A stretch of DNA of 64,000 nt from Mesorhizobium australicum (GCF_900177325.1 NZ_FXBL01000004.1:3410001-3474000), one strand, 5' to 3'; numbered from the stretch's first letter, positions 44,564 to 53,660 are shown. The notes: generated by a model not told the origin, from the sequence alone. Numbers and translations are program-made.

Positions 44564-46018
44564 CTACTTCAGGCCGCCGATGCAGACATATTTGGTATCG
44601 AGATAGTCCTCGATGCCCTGGTGCCCGCCTTCCTTGCCGAGGCCGGATTCCTTGACGCCGCCGAACGGCGCCTCAACCGTGGTGATCAGGCCTTCGTTGA
44701 TGCCGACCATGCCGTATTTCAGCCCCTCCATCACCCGGAAAGCGCGGTTGAGCGAGCCGGTATAGGCGTAGGACGCAAGGCCGAACTGGGTGTCGTTTGC
44801 AAGCTGGATCGCCTCCTCCTCGGTCTTGAAGCGGAAGACGGGGGCCAGCGGGCCGAAGATCTCTTCCTTCATGAACATCATGTCGGGCTTCGCCTCGGCG
44901 ATCACCGTCGGCTGGAAGAAGGAGCCGCCGAGCTCGTGGCGCTTGCCGCCGGCCACGACCTTGCCGCCCTTGGCAGTCGCGTCCTGGATGAATTCTTCGA
45001 CCTTCTCGACCGCCTTCTCGTCGATCAGCGGTCCCTGCTGCGTGCCCGCGTCGAGCCCGTTGCCGACCTTGAGTGTGTTCGAGGCGGCCGCCAGCTTCTC
45101 GACGAAGGCGTCGTAGACGCCCTCCTGCACGAAGAAGCGGTTGGTGCAGACGCAGGTCTGGCCCGAATTGCGATACTTGGCGACCATAGCCCCCTCGACG
45201 GCACGGTCGATGTCGGCATCGTCGAAGACGAGGAACGGCGCATTGCCGCCAAGCTCCATCGACACCTTTTTCACGGTCGCTGCACACTTCTCCATCAGGA
45301 TCTTGCCGACTTCGGTCGAGCCGGTGAAGGTCAGCTTGCGCACCAGCGGATTGGCGCAGATCTCGTCGCCGATCTCGCCGGCCGAACCGGTGACGATGTT
45401 AACTACGCCCTTCGGAAAGCCGGCCTCCTCGCAGAGCGCGCCCCAGGCGAGGCCCGAATAAGGCGTCTGCGAGGCGGGCTTCACCACGACCGTGCAGCCG
45501 GCGGCGAGCGCCGGGCCGATCTTGCGCGCGAGCATGGAGGACGGAAAGTTCCACGGCGTGATTGCCGCCACGACGCCCACCGGCTCCTTGGTCACAAGGA
45601 TGCGGCGCTCGGCCCACGGGCTCGGCACCGTGTCGCCATAGGTGCGACGGCCTTCCTCGGCGAACCACAGGATATAGGCGGCCGAAATGGCTATCTCGCC
45701 TTTGGCCTCGGTAAGCGACTTGCCCTGCTCCATCGTCAGCAGTTCGGCCAGAGCATCCTGGTTCTCCAGGATCAGGTCGTGCAGCTTCCGCAGGAGTTTG
45801 GACCGGTCGTTGGCGGTCGTCTTCCTCCAGCTCTCGAAGGCGGTCTGCGCCGCCTCGATGGCGCGGCGCGTCTCGGCCTTGCCGGATTTCGGCACGGTGC
45901 CGATCTTCAGCGTCGTCGCAGGATTGGTGACGTCGATCGTCGCTCCTGAATCCGCCTGGATCCATTCACCGCCGATTAGATTGGCCTGGCGCATGTAGTG
46001 GCTGGTCTTCTGGAGCAT
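44564..46018 (-). CDS. gabD: NAD(P)-dependent succinate-semialdehyde dehydrogenase
   Basis: 484-residue class I aldehyde dehydrogenase of the GabD type. ELGGNAPFLVFDDADID, the catalytic Cys in SGQTCVC (the CxC pair is the redox-sensitive lid motif of E. coli GabD), the catalytic Glu in MELGGN and EEIFGPLAPV are visible. It oxidises succinate semialdehyde to succinate; alpha-ketoglutarate semialdehyde dehydrogenase is a close alternative, which would fit the sugar-catabolic neighbours better. Located 11 bp upstream of galM. Confidence 0.88.
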   Translation of the reverse strand: MLQKTSHYMRQANLIGGEWIQADSGATIDVTNPATTLKIGTVPKSGKAETRRAIEAAQTAFESWRKTTANDRSKLLRKLHDLILENQDALAELLTMEQGKSLTEAKGEIAISAAYILWFAEEGRRTYGDTVPSPWAERRILVTKEPVGVVAAITPWNFPSSMLARKIGPALAAGCTVVVKPASQTPYSGLAWGALCEEAGFPKGVVNIVTGSAGEIGDEICANPLVRKLTFTGSTEVGKILMEKCAATVKKVSMELGGNAPFLVFDDADIDRAVEGAMVAKYRNSGQTCVCTNRFFVQEGVYDAFVEKLAAASNTLKVGNGLDAGTQQGPLIDEKAVEKVEEFIQDATAKGGKVVAGGKRHELGGSFFQPTVIAEAKPDMMFMKEEIFGPLAPVFRFKTEEEAIQLANDTQFGLASYAYTGSLNRAFRVMEGLKYGMVGINEGLITTVEAPFGGVKESGLGKEGGHQGIEDYLDTKYVCIGGLK

Positions 46019-46039
46019 TTCGTGGCCTCCTGCCGCCGC

Positions 46040-47047
46040 TCAGAGGGCAGCAATCTGTTTGATTTCGTTCAGCAATACGCTGTCGACGGAAATGCCGTCG
46101 CGCCTCAGCCGCGCACGCATCTCATGCCGTCTCGCACCAGGTACGCGCGCGCCGTCGACCTGCATGATGGCCTCGGCCATCTCCGCAAACCGGCCCAAGG
46201 CTCTTACCCCACCGAAGGCTTGAGGATCAATCGCAATGATCGTCTGGCCGCTACCCGGAGGTCCGCCCACGGCGTTGAAGAACGAGGTCTGCTCATAGGC
46301 ATAGTTGGCGCCTGTAAGCCCTGCGGCAAGCAGTTCCACCATAAGAGCAAGCGCGGTCCCTTTGGCGTCGCCGACCGGCACCATCGTGCCGGCCATGGCG
46401 GCCGAGGCGTCGGTCGTTGGCCTGCCGTCCCGGTCGAACGCCCAGCCTTCCGGGATTGGCTCCCCCTTCTGTTCGGCCGCCATGATCTTGCCGCGGGCGA
46501 CCTTGGACAGGGACAGATCGATAACAATCGGAAAAGTGCCCTCCACCGGGCAAGCGAACGCGATCGGGTCTGTCCCGTAGAGGGGCGTCCGCCCGCCCCA
46601 TGGCGATATGGAAGCTGGCGCATTCGCGAACATCAGCGCGATGAGACCGGCCTCGGCAAGCGCCTCGACGGCCAGTCCGGTAACGCCGGCGTGGTGGGAG
46701 CGAAAGATGCCGGCCACTGCGATGCCCTGGGACGTTGCCATGTCTCGCAGTTCCCTCGTCGCCAGATCGAACGCCGGGTAGGCGAAACCGCTGCCGGCAT
46801 CGACATGAACTGCCGATGGTCTGGTCCGGACCAACTTCGGCACGGCATGGCCATCGACCTTCCCGGCACGCACCTGCGCGGCATAGGCGACGACGCGGCG
46901 CAGGCCGTGCCCGACCTGACCCACCAGCTCGGCCCCGACGAGCGCGTCCGCCACCAGGCCGGCATTCTCGATCGAGGTGTTGGACGCGGTCAGCGCCGAG
47001 GCGACGAGCGCGTGCGCGGCGTCGACCGGAACGATTTCCTGGGTCAC
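46040..47047 (-). CDS. Ldh/malate-family oxidoreductase (YlbC-like)
   Basis: 335-residue NAD(P)-dependent dehydrogenase of the type II malate/L-lactate dehydrogenase family (also ureidoglycolate dehydrogenase, DpkA and YiaK). HHAGVTGLAVEALAEAGLIALMFANAPA and GGRTPLYGTDPIAFACP are the family signatures. GTG start at 47047 with GGAG 9 bases upstream. The substrate cannot be told; between an AEC carrier and an SSADH it probably oxidises or reduces a 2-keto or 2-hydroxy acid. Confidence 0.84.
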   Translation of the reverse strand: MTQEIVPVDAAHALVASALTASNTSIENAGLVADALVGAELVGQVGHGLRRVVAYAAQVRAGKVDGHAVPKLVRTRPSAVHVDAGSGFAYPAFDLATRELRDMATSQGIAVAGIFRSHHAGVTGLAVEALAEAGLIALMFANAPASISPWGGRTPLYGTDPIAFACPVEGTFPIVIDLSLSKVARGKIMAAEQKGEPIPEGWAFDRDGRPTTDASAAMAGTMVPVGDAKGTALALMVELLAAGLTGANYAYEQTSFFNAVGGPPGSGQTIIAIDPQAFGGVRALGRFAEMAEAIMQVDGARVPGARRHEMRARLRRDGISVDSVLLNEIKQIAAL

Positions 47048-47085
47048 GAATGGGGTCTCCGTTTGCGCGCGGCCAAGGTTGCGTC

Positions 47086-48036
47086 CTAACCGAACACGGC
47101 TTGCGCGATGGCAAGCCACATGGTCGTCGTGATGACCGCCATGGCCGTGCCGATCGTCATGCCGTTGGAGGCAAGCGCCTGGCCGGTGCCGAACTGTGTG
47201 GCGATCAGGTAGGAATTGACGCCGGCCGGCAGCGATGCGGCAGCGACCGCGACCTTGGCGGTCAAGGGCGGCAGGCCGAAGAGCCAGGCCGTGCCAAGCA
47301 CGAGCGCCGGCATCAGGAAAAGCTTGATCAGCGCCAGCGCCGTACCGGCCTTCACGTTACGGGCGATGCCGTATTTGCGCAGGCTCAAGCCCAGCGCGAA
47401 CAGCGCGACCGGGGCGGCGACGTCGGCGACCGCGTCCACCAGCCGGTTTACGAGGCCGGGCAGTTGAAGGCCCGACATACGGATCAGAAGCCCGGCAAGG
47501 ACGCCGATGATCAGCGGGTTCGTGAACATCCGCCTGAGAAACGCGCGCAAGAGCAGGCCGAGCCTGAACTTCTCGCCATCCTCACGCCCCACGATCTCGA
47601 ACAAGAGGATGGAGGCGGCGATCATGATCGGGAGATGGACCGAGAGCAGCAGCGACAGGGTCTCGAATCCTTCCTGGCCATAGACGCCGAGCATGAAGGG
47701 GATGCCCAGCAGAGCGATATTCGAGAAGGCTGCGGTGACGCCGCCGACCACCCCCGCCCTGGCGTCGCGCCCGAATCCCTTGACGATCAGGATCTGACCG
47801 GCCGCCCAGGTCACGACCGCGGCCGAGAAATAGGCGCCCCAGAAGGCCCAAGGGGCAGCACCGTGGAAATCAGCCCCCAGCATGGTGCGGAACAGGAGCA
47901 GTGGTAGCGCCACGCCAACGGCGAACTCGGCCACGGCGTCTCCGACCTCGACCCTCAGATAGTTCGTCACGCCGGCCAGGTAACCGGCCGCGACGAGGCC
48001 GAAGACGAACAGGACGGTTTCCACGACGGAGGACAT
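47086..48036 (-). CDS. AEC-family transporter
   Basis: 316-residue membrane protein of the auxin efflux carrier (AEC) family with about ten helices in a 5+5 repeat; GYLAGVTNYLRVE near the N-terminus and ASLPAGVNSYLIATQFG near the C-terminus are typical. In bacteria such carriers move dicarboxylates (malate, malonate) or other organic acids. First gene of the four-gene run; the gap to the Ldh-family gene is 38 bp. Confidence 0.85.
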   Translation of the reverse strand: MSSVVETVLFVFGLVAAGYLAGVTNYLRVEVGDAVAEFAVGVALPLLLFRTMLGADFHGAAPWAFWGAYFSAAVVTWAAGQILIVKGFGRDARAGVVGGVTAAFSNIALLGIPFMLGVYGQEGFETLSLLLSVHLPIMIAASILLFEIVGREDGEKFRLGLLLRAFLRRMFTNPLIIGVLAGLLIRMSGLQLPGLVNRLVDAVADVAAPVALFALGLSLRKYGIARNVKAGTALALIKLFLMPALVLGTAWLFGLPPLTAKVAVAAASLPAGVNSYLIATQFGTGQALASNGMTIGTAMAVITTTMWLAIAQAVFG

Positions 48037-48189
48037 GGGCCGGGTTTAGGCGAGCCGCCCGCCGGGCGCAATCGGCGCAAGCCGGCCGTGTCGGCTGGTC
48101 CAGCGAGCCGGGCGCAGGTCGGCGGTGAGCCGATTGTCTTTGATTCCGGCCGTCCGACCCTATATCGATGCGGACCGACAGGGGGTTGC

Positions 48190-48741
48190 ATGCTGAGATG
48201 TCTGATACTTGCGCTGGCTCTGTTCGCAGCGACCGCGGCCGGCGCGACGGAGGCGGGGTGGGCGCTTCTGCGGGATGGAGGGCATGTGGTGCTGCTGCGC
48301 CATGCCTTCGCTCCCGGCTCCGGTGAGCCGGCCAACTTCGACATCGAGAAGTGCAACACCCAGCGCAATCTCTCCGATGCCGGGCGGCAGCAGGCGCGCA
48401 AGCTGGGCGCGCTCTTCGCAGCACGAGCCGCTCCCGTCGAGCGCGTGCTGACCAGCCGCTGGTGCCGCACCAAGGAAACGGCGCGACTGGCCTTCGGCAC
48501 GGACGATGTGGAGGCATTCCACGCTCTCGACCCGTTCGCCCCGGATTCTCCGGAAAAGGACGCTCAGTCGAGGGAGGTTCTCGACGAGGTCCGCGCCTGG
48601 AGCGGCTCCGGCAACATGGTGATGGTCACCCATCTGGAGAACATCGCGGCGTTGACCGGGGAAAACGCGCGCGAAGGCGAGGCCGTCATCGTCCAGTTGC
48701 GTGACGAAGGCCTGCACGTGCTCGGCCGCATCAGGTTCTGA
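48190..48741 (+). CDS. Secreted histidine phosphatase
   Basis: 183-residue histidine-phosphatase-superfamily protein (branch 1) with a signal peptide (residues 1-19, ending GATEA). Catalytic residues: RHA in VVLLRHAF (nucleophile His), Arg in TSRWCRT, and the second His in VTHLENIA. Periplasmic; substrate unknown, related to SixA/phosphoglycerate-mutase-like proteins. The ATG at 48190 directly opens the signal peptide. Confidence 0.85.
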   Translation: MLRCLILALALFAATAAGATEAGWALLRDGGHVVLLRHAFAPGSGEPANFDIEKCNTQRNLSDAGRQQARKLGALFAARAAPVERVLTSRWCRTKETARLAFGTDDVEAFHALDPFAPDSPEKDAQSREVLDEVRAWSGSGNMVMVTHLENIAALTGENAREGEAVIVQLRDEGLHVLGRIRF

Positions 48742-48750
48742 CCGCCTCGC

Positions 48751-49641
48751 TCAGCCCGACAGGAGAGCGTCGACGTCCGCCCGCCTCGGATAGCTGGCGC
48801 GGCCTCCACTGCCGGCGCATTTGAGCGCGGCGGCGGCATTGGCATAATGGATCGCGGCCTCTTCGCTTTCGCCCTCGGCGAGCTTCAGCGTGAAGGCGCC
48901 GTGCCAGACGTCGCCCGCGCCGAGCGTCTCTACTGCGGCTACGGCAACCGTCGGGACGCTACGCACCTCGCCTCCGTCGAGCCACAACACACCCTTCGCA
49001 CCGTCCGTCGCGCAAACCCAGGCTCCGGTGGCACGCGCGGCCTCGCGTAGTCCCTTCGCAAGGTCGGAATGACCTGCATAGTCGCGCAAGCCTTGTGCCG
49101 AGAAGGCGATGTGCGAGGCAAGCAACAGCGCTTCCTCTGCCAGCGCGATCGGCGCCTCGGCGTCCAGCACGCCCGGGACGCCGCGTTCCCTCGCGCGGCC
49201 GAGCACTGCGGCGCCGCATTGCGGCCAGCGTGTGTCCGACAGGGCGGCATCGAATAGGCCGAGGTCGGCAGCTGCCAGCCATTCCGCGCCGAAGGAGATA
49301 TCCATGTCGCGATAATTGACGATCTGCCTCTCGCCCGCCGCGTCGATGAAGACCGCCGAGAAAGACGACTTCCGTCCCGCAAAGCGGCGCACCAGCGCGC
49401 AGTCTACCCCCTCGACTTCCAGCCCGGACACGATCATGTCGGCGACGGCGTCGTCGCCGAGACGCGCGGCAAGGCGGGCGTGGCCGCCGAGCCGCGAGAT
49501 CGCGACCGAAGCGTTGGCCGCGTTGCCGCCGCCCGTCATCCAGGCGTCCTTCGCCCGGTATTTCTCGGCGCGGCGCGGCATCTCGTCGAGTTGGTAGACG
49601 AAATCGATGACCGCGACGCCCGCGCACAGGATTGTCGTCAT
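48751..49641 (-). CDS. PfkB-family sugar kinase (YihV-like)
   Basis: 296-residue ribokinase-family kinase. N-terminal GVAVIDFVYQLDEMP, the glycine-rich GGGNAANASVAISRLGG, and C-terminal ETLGAGDVWHG with the catalytic Asp. The central part (KSSFSAVFIDAAGERQIVNY and SDTRWPQCGA) is closer to YihV, the 6-deoxy-6-sulfofructose kinase of E. coli, than to ribokinase. No other sulfoquinovose genes are near, so the substrate is open. Confidence 0.82.
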   Translation of the reverse strand: MTTILCAGVAVIDFVYQLDEMPRRAEKYRAKDAWMTGGGNAANASVAISRLGGHARLAARLGDDAVADMIVSGLEVEGVDCALVRRFAGRKSSFSAVFIDAAGERQIVNYRDMDISFGAEWLAAADLGLFDAALSDTRWPQCGAAVLGRARERGVPGVLDAEAPIALAEEALLLASHIAFSAQGLRDYAGHSDLAKGLREAARATGAWVCATDGAKGVLWLDGGEVRSVPTVAVAAVETLGAGDVWHGAFTLKLAEGESEEAAIHYANAAAALKCAGSGGRASYPRRADVDALLSG

Positions 49642-49803
49642 TGAGAAACCGCCAGCTTGATCGTCCGCCTCGTCGCGGACCGGTCCAGACTATCTTCTTT
49701 GGCGCCGGCCGGCGAAGCGATTTCCTCCCGCTGCGGAACAGGGTCGGCGGGTTCCGCCGTCGCCCGTGCTCCGGTAAGAGGCAAGGGCAAGGGGCAGCCG
49801 GAC

Positions 49804-50637
49804 ATGAAACTCGTTCACATCTCCGACATTCACATCAATGCCGACCCGATCGCGGGACAGAACTCGGTCGCCGCCTTCGAAGCCTGTCTCGCCCACGTAG
49901 CGAAGCGGCATGCCGATGCCGAGGCGGTGGTAATCTCGGGCGACCTCACCCATCACGGCAGGCGCGAGGCGTATCTGAAGCTGCGCGAGATTCTTGACGC
50001 GTCTCCGCTCGAGCCGATCCTGATGATCGGCAATCACGACCACCGGGAGACCTTCAAGGAGATTTTCCCCGACGCGCCAGTGGACGCTGACGGCTACATC
50101 CAGCACGTCCGAGAGATTGGCGGCCATCGTCTGATCTTCCTCGACACGAACCTTGCCGGCAACCACAGCGGCCGCCTCGGGCCGAAGCGCCTCGCCTGGC
50201 TGTCGGCCCGACTCGGGGAAGCCGAACGGGAGCGCAAGCCGGCGCTCGTCTTCCTGCACCATCATCCGGTGCAAATCGGTGTGCTCGCCACCGATATCCT
50301 GGCGCTGGTTCAGAAGAAGGAGTTCGCCGCGGTCCTGCGCCGCCACCGCGACACGATCCGCCACGTCTTCTTCGGCCACTGCCACATGTCGCTATCGGGC
50401 TCGATCGAGGGCGTCCCCTTCTCCGCCCCGCGCTCGACCAGCCATCCTGGCTGGCCGGAATTCGAGGGACGCCTCGCCTACGGGCATGGCCCGATCGAGC
50501 CGAGCTACAACCTCGCCTTGATCGGCGACACGTCCGTGGTGATCCACACGATCGAATACCGGCTGGACGACCGGATCGAATGGGAACCGCTCACGGGCGG
50601 AGAAGCCGGAACCGTTACGGTGCCGCCGGGACCGTGA
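49804..50637 (+). CDS. Metallophosphoesterase (CpdA-like)
   Basis: 277-residue calcineurin-like phosphoesterase: metal ligands in HISDIHI, SGDLTHHG, GNHDH, FLHHHPVQIG and FGHCHMSLSG, all five motifs in order. The layout is that of CpdA-type class III 3',5'-cyclic nucleotide phosphodiesterases, so cAMP is a plausible substrate. The ATG at 49804 gives the family's N-terminus; the frame is open further upstream but overlaps no other evidence. Two small stem-loops (for example GCCTGACGACAGGC near 50669-50682) follow the stop. Confidence 0.85.
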   Translation: MKLVHISDIHINADPIAGQNSVAAFEACLAHVAKRHADAEAVVISGDLTHHGRREAYLKLREILDASPLEPILMIGNHDHRETFKEIFPDAPVDADGYIQHVREIGGHRLIFLDTNLAGNHSGRLGPKRLAWLSARLGEAERERKPALVFLHHHPVQIGVLATDILALVQKKEFAAVLRRHRDTIRHVFFGHCHMSLSGSIEGVPFSAPRSTSHPGWPEFEGRLAYGHGPIEPSYNLALIGDTSVVIHTIEYRLDDRIEWEPLTGGEAGTVTVPPGP

Positions 50638-50833
50638 AAGGACGAACCTCGTCCGGCTGAGTGACGCCTGACGACAGGCGGGAGGGGGTTCCCGAAGTCC
50701 CATCCGGCGGCCTTTTCCAACAGGTGTCGGCCCGTACGTTCCCAAGGCGCGGCGATTTCGCCCTTCCACTTTGGGGCGAAAACGACTAGAGCCTGCAAAG
50801 CTATCGCCATCGACCGACCCAAAGAGGTACAGC

Positions 50834-51118
50834 TTGACGACGACATTCGAAAAGGTCGCGGACCTGATCGCGGAAACGACCGAGATCGATCGCGACAAGA
50901 TCACGCCGGAAAGCCACACGATCGATGATCTCGGCATCGACAGCCTCGATTTTCTCGACACGGTCTTTGCGATCGACAAGGAATTCGGGATCAAGATTCC
51001 GCTCGAGAAGTGGACGCAGGATGTGAACGAAGGCCGCGTGTCGACGGAAGAATATTTCGTTCTCAAGAATCTGTGCGCGAAGATCGACGCCCTGGTTGCG
51101 GCCAAGAAGGCGGCCTGA
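50834..51118 (+). CDS. acpXL: Acyl carrier protein AcpXL (lipid A VLCFA)
   Basis: 94-residue acyl carrier protein specialised for the 27-hydroxyoctacosanoic acid (or related very-long-chain) group of rhizobial lipid A. Phosphopantetheine attaches to Ser37 in GIDSLDF; the flanks ([29 protein letters not shown]) are near-identical in rhizobial AcpXL. TTG start, preceded by AGAGGT five bases upstream; it aligns with the normal N-terminus. A rare start codon may limit its level. First gene of the VLCFA module. Confidence 0.95.
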   Translation: MTTTFEKVADLIAETTEIDRDKITPESHTIDDLGIDSLDFLDTVFAIDKEFGIKIPLEKWTQDVNEGRVSTEEYFVLKNLCAKIDALVAAKKAA

Positions 51119-51167
51119 CCTCACAAAGCTTGACGGTGCCGCATCCATTGCCGCACATGAGCGCACA

Positions 51168-52337
51168 ATGAGCGCTCGCGACGTCGTCATCACCGGCATT
51201 GGCCTGGTCTCCTGCCTCGGCGAAGGCGCCGAGGTGCACTGGAAGGCCTTCGAGACCCCTTCCCTGCCGCCGCCGATCGATTCGGAGCGATTCGCTCCCT
51301 ACACGGTGCACGCCCTCCCCGAAATCGACTGGACGCTGCAGATCCCCAAGAAGGGCGACCAGCGGCAGATGGAACTGTGGCAGAGGCTCGGCGTCTATGC
51401 GGCGGGACTGGCCCTCGACGATGCCGGGCTCAAGTCCAACGAGACACTTTGCACGACGATGGACATGATCGTGGCCGCCGGCAGCGGCGAACGCGACAAG
51501 GAAGTCGACGAGAACATCCTTGAGGCAACGCTAACGCGAAACGACGCCGAGGCGTTGATCAACGAGAAGCTGACCAACGATCTGAGGCCAACGCTCTTTC
51601 TCGCCCAGCTGTCGAACCTGCTCGCCGGCAACATCTCGATCGTCCACAAGATCACCGGTTCGTCCCGTACCTTCATGGGAGAGGAAGGCGCAGGCGTATC
51701 CGCCCTGCAGACCGCAGTTGCCCGGCTGGCATCGGGCCAGTCGACGCACACGCTCGTCGGCGGTGCGTTCCAGACGGAGCACCCCGACAAGCTCCTCGCT
51801 TACGAGTTGGGCGGATACCTCCACCGCGGCCCATGGCAGCCGCTGTGGGACCGGCATGCTGCGGGCGGCGGTGTGATTACGGGCTCCGGCGGAGCATTTC
51901 TGGTGCTGGAGACGCGCGAGCAGGCGCAGGCGCGCGGCGCGCGCATCTATGCGGTCGTCGACAAAGTCGCCTCGTCGCTTTCGTCCCGCGCCGACGGAAA
52001 GCTGGCGCGGGACATAGCGGCCCTTGTGGAGGCGCTTGGCGCAGAGCCCGGCCGCCTGATCATTTCGGGCGCTTCCGGTGCCCCGAGACCGACGCTTGCC
52101 GAGCAACAAGCGCTGGCGGCCCATGCCCTGCGCGGCTTCTCTGGCTTGACCGGTCATCTCAAGGAGGCCCAGCTTCCATTCGCCGTCGCGCTCGCGGCAC
52201 TGTCGCTCTCCAACGGCCGCGCCCCGGGAGCGATATCCGATACCGAAACATCGTATGACGGGACGCCGGACGTCGTGCTTGCCACGGCCATCGGCCATCA
52301 TCGCGGGGAAGGTGCTGCCCTCCTACGAAAGGCTTGA
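51168..52337 (+). CDS. fabF2XL: Degenerate beta-ketoacyl-ACP synthase FabF2XL (KS-beta/CLF-like)
   Basis: 389-residue thiolase-fold KAS protein. The N-terminal VVITGIGLVSCLGEG and the GSGGAFLVLE region are kept, but the active-site Cys (TACASG in the sister gene) is replaced: the aligned stretch reads TGSSRTFMG, with Thr168 at the Cys position. The NAHGTST His is also missing (SGASGAPRP instead); the second His, in LTGHLKEAQ, remains. It therefore cannot be a normal condensing enzyme and resembles the chain-length-factor (KS-beta) half of type II polyketide synthases. Probably a non-catalytic partner of FabF1XL that sets chain length. Located 49 bp after acpXL, where other rhizobia have fabZXL. 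Confidence 0.85.
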   Translation: MSARDVVITGIGLVSCLGEGAEVHWKAFETPSLPPPIDSERFAPYTVHALPEIDWTLQIPKKGDQRQMELWQRLGVYAAGLALDDAGLKSNETLCTTMDMIVAAGSGERDKEVDENILEATLTRNDAEALINEKLTNDLRPTLFLAQLSNLLAGNISIVHKITGSSRTFMGEEGAGVSALQTAVARLASGQSTHTLVGGAFQTEHPDKLLAYELGGYLHRGPWQPLWDRHAAGGGVITGSGGAFLVLETREQAQARGARIYAVVDKVASSLSSRADGKLARDIAALVEALGAEPGRLIISGASGAPRPTLAEQQALAAHALRGFSGLTGHLKEAQLPFAVALAALSLSNGRAPGAISDTETSYDGTPDVVLATAIGHHRGEGAALLRKA

Positions 52338-52345
52338 GGACCACA

Positions 52346-53614
52346 ATGAGCCGATACAAGGATCATCTCGGGCGCCCGCTCATCGCCGTCACCGGCATGG
52401 GTGTTGTCACGTCGCTTGGAGCCGGCAAGACGGAAAACTGGTTGAAGCTGACCGCCGGCGCGTCGGGCATCCATGCGATCACGCGGTTTCCGGTCGATCA
52501 TCTGAAGACCACGATCGCCGGCACGGTGGATTTCCTGCCCGGCAGCGACAAGGGCATGTATGCCCTCACCTACGAATTGGCGGCGAGCGCCGGCCAAGAG
52601 GCGATCTCCGAGGCGGGTATCGGCTCGGACTTCGGCGGCCCGCTGTTCCTGGCCTCGCCGCCCGTCGAGCTGGTGTGGGCCGACCGACTCGCCATGTACC
52701 GAAGCGTGAACGAGGGCAGCGGCTACCAGCGCCTGCTCGAAGCCGCGCGGGCCGGCAATGGCGCCTCAATCTTCGACGAGGCGCTGTTCGGCACCGTCGC
52801 CGACCGCCTCGCGGTCCTGTTCGGCACGCGCGGCCTCCCCATCACCACCTCGACGGCCTGCGCATCCGGCGCGACCGCGATCCAGCTCGGTGTCGAGGCG
52901 ATCCGGCGCGGCGAATGCGACCGGGCGCTGGCAATCGGCGCTGATGGCTCCGCGAGCGCGGAATCGATGGTGCGCTTCTCGCTTCTGTCGGCCTTGTCGA
53001 TGCAGAACGAGACACCGGAGCGCGCCTCCAAGCCTTTCTCGCGCGATCGCGACGGCTTCGTGCTCGCCGAGGGCGGCGCGGCCCTGGTGCTCGAGTCGCT
53101 GGAAAGCGCCGTCGCGCGCGGCGCCACCGTGTTGGGCATCATGCGTGGATGCGGCGAGAAGGCGGACGACTTCCACCGCACACGCTCGAAGCCCGACGGC
53201 TCGCCCGCCATCGCGGCGGTGAAGCTCGCCCTCGACGACGCCGGCGTTTCCGAGGACGAGATCGGCTACGTGAACGCGCACGGCACGTCGACACCGGAAA
53301 ACGACAAGATGGAGCATCTGTCACTGTCGACCGTGTTCGGGCCCAGGATCAGGTCTGTTCCGGTCTCGTCGAACAAGTCGATGATCGGCCACACCCTCTC
53401 CGCCGCCGGCGCGATCGAAGCGGTGTTCTCGCTCATGACCATGCGCGAAGGCGTGCTTCCGCCGACAATCAACTACGACCATCCCGATCCGGCGATCGAT
53501 CTCGACGTCGTGCCGAACGTCAAGCGCGAGGCCGATGTCTCGACGGTGCTGTCGAACTCGTTCGGTTTCGGTGGCCAGAACGCTTGCCTTGTCATGGCGC
53601 GCGAACCCGTCTAA
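52346..53614 (+). CDS. fabF1XL: Beta-ketoacyl-ACP synthase FabF1XL
   Basis: 422-residue KAS II-type condensing enzyme with a full Cys-His-His triad: Cys172 in STACASG, His312 in NAHGTST and His349 in NKSMIGH. It elongates AcpXL-bound chains. The ATG at 52346 has GAGG upstream; an in-frame TTG 12 bp earlier is less likely. It starts 8 bp after fabF2XL, so the two subunits are made together, as expected for a heterodimer. Confidence 0.93.
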   Translation: MSRYKDHLGRPLIAVTGMGVVTSLGAGKTENWLKLTAGASGIHAITRFPVDHLKTTIAGTVDFLPGSDKGMYALTYELAASAGQEAISEAGIGSDFGGPLFLASPPVELVWADRLAMYRSVNEGSGYQRLLEAARAGNGASIFDEALFGTVADRLAVLFGTRGLPITTSTACASGATAIQLGVEAIRRGECDRALAIGADGSASAESMVRFSLLSALSMQNETPERASKPFSRDRDGFVLAEGGAALVLESLESAVARGATVLGIMRGCGEKADDFHRTRSKPDGSPAIAAVKLALDDAGVSEDEIGYVNAHGTSTPENDKMEHLSLSTVFGPRIRSVPVSSNKSMIGHTLSAAGAIEAVFSLMTMREGVLPPTINYDHPDPAIDLDVVPNVKREADVSTVLSNSFGFGGQNACLVMAREPV

Positions 53615-53660
53615 GCGGCGCGGTCAAGTCCCGAACCGTCGCAGGAAACCGCACGAAGAC

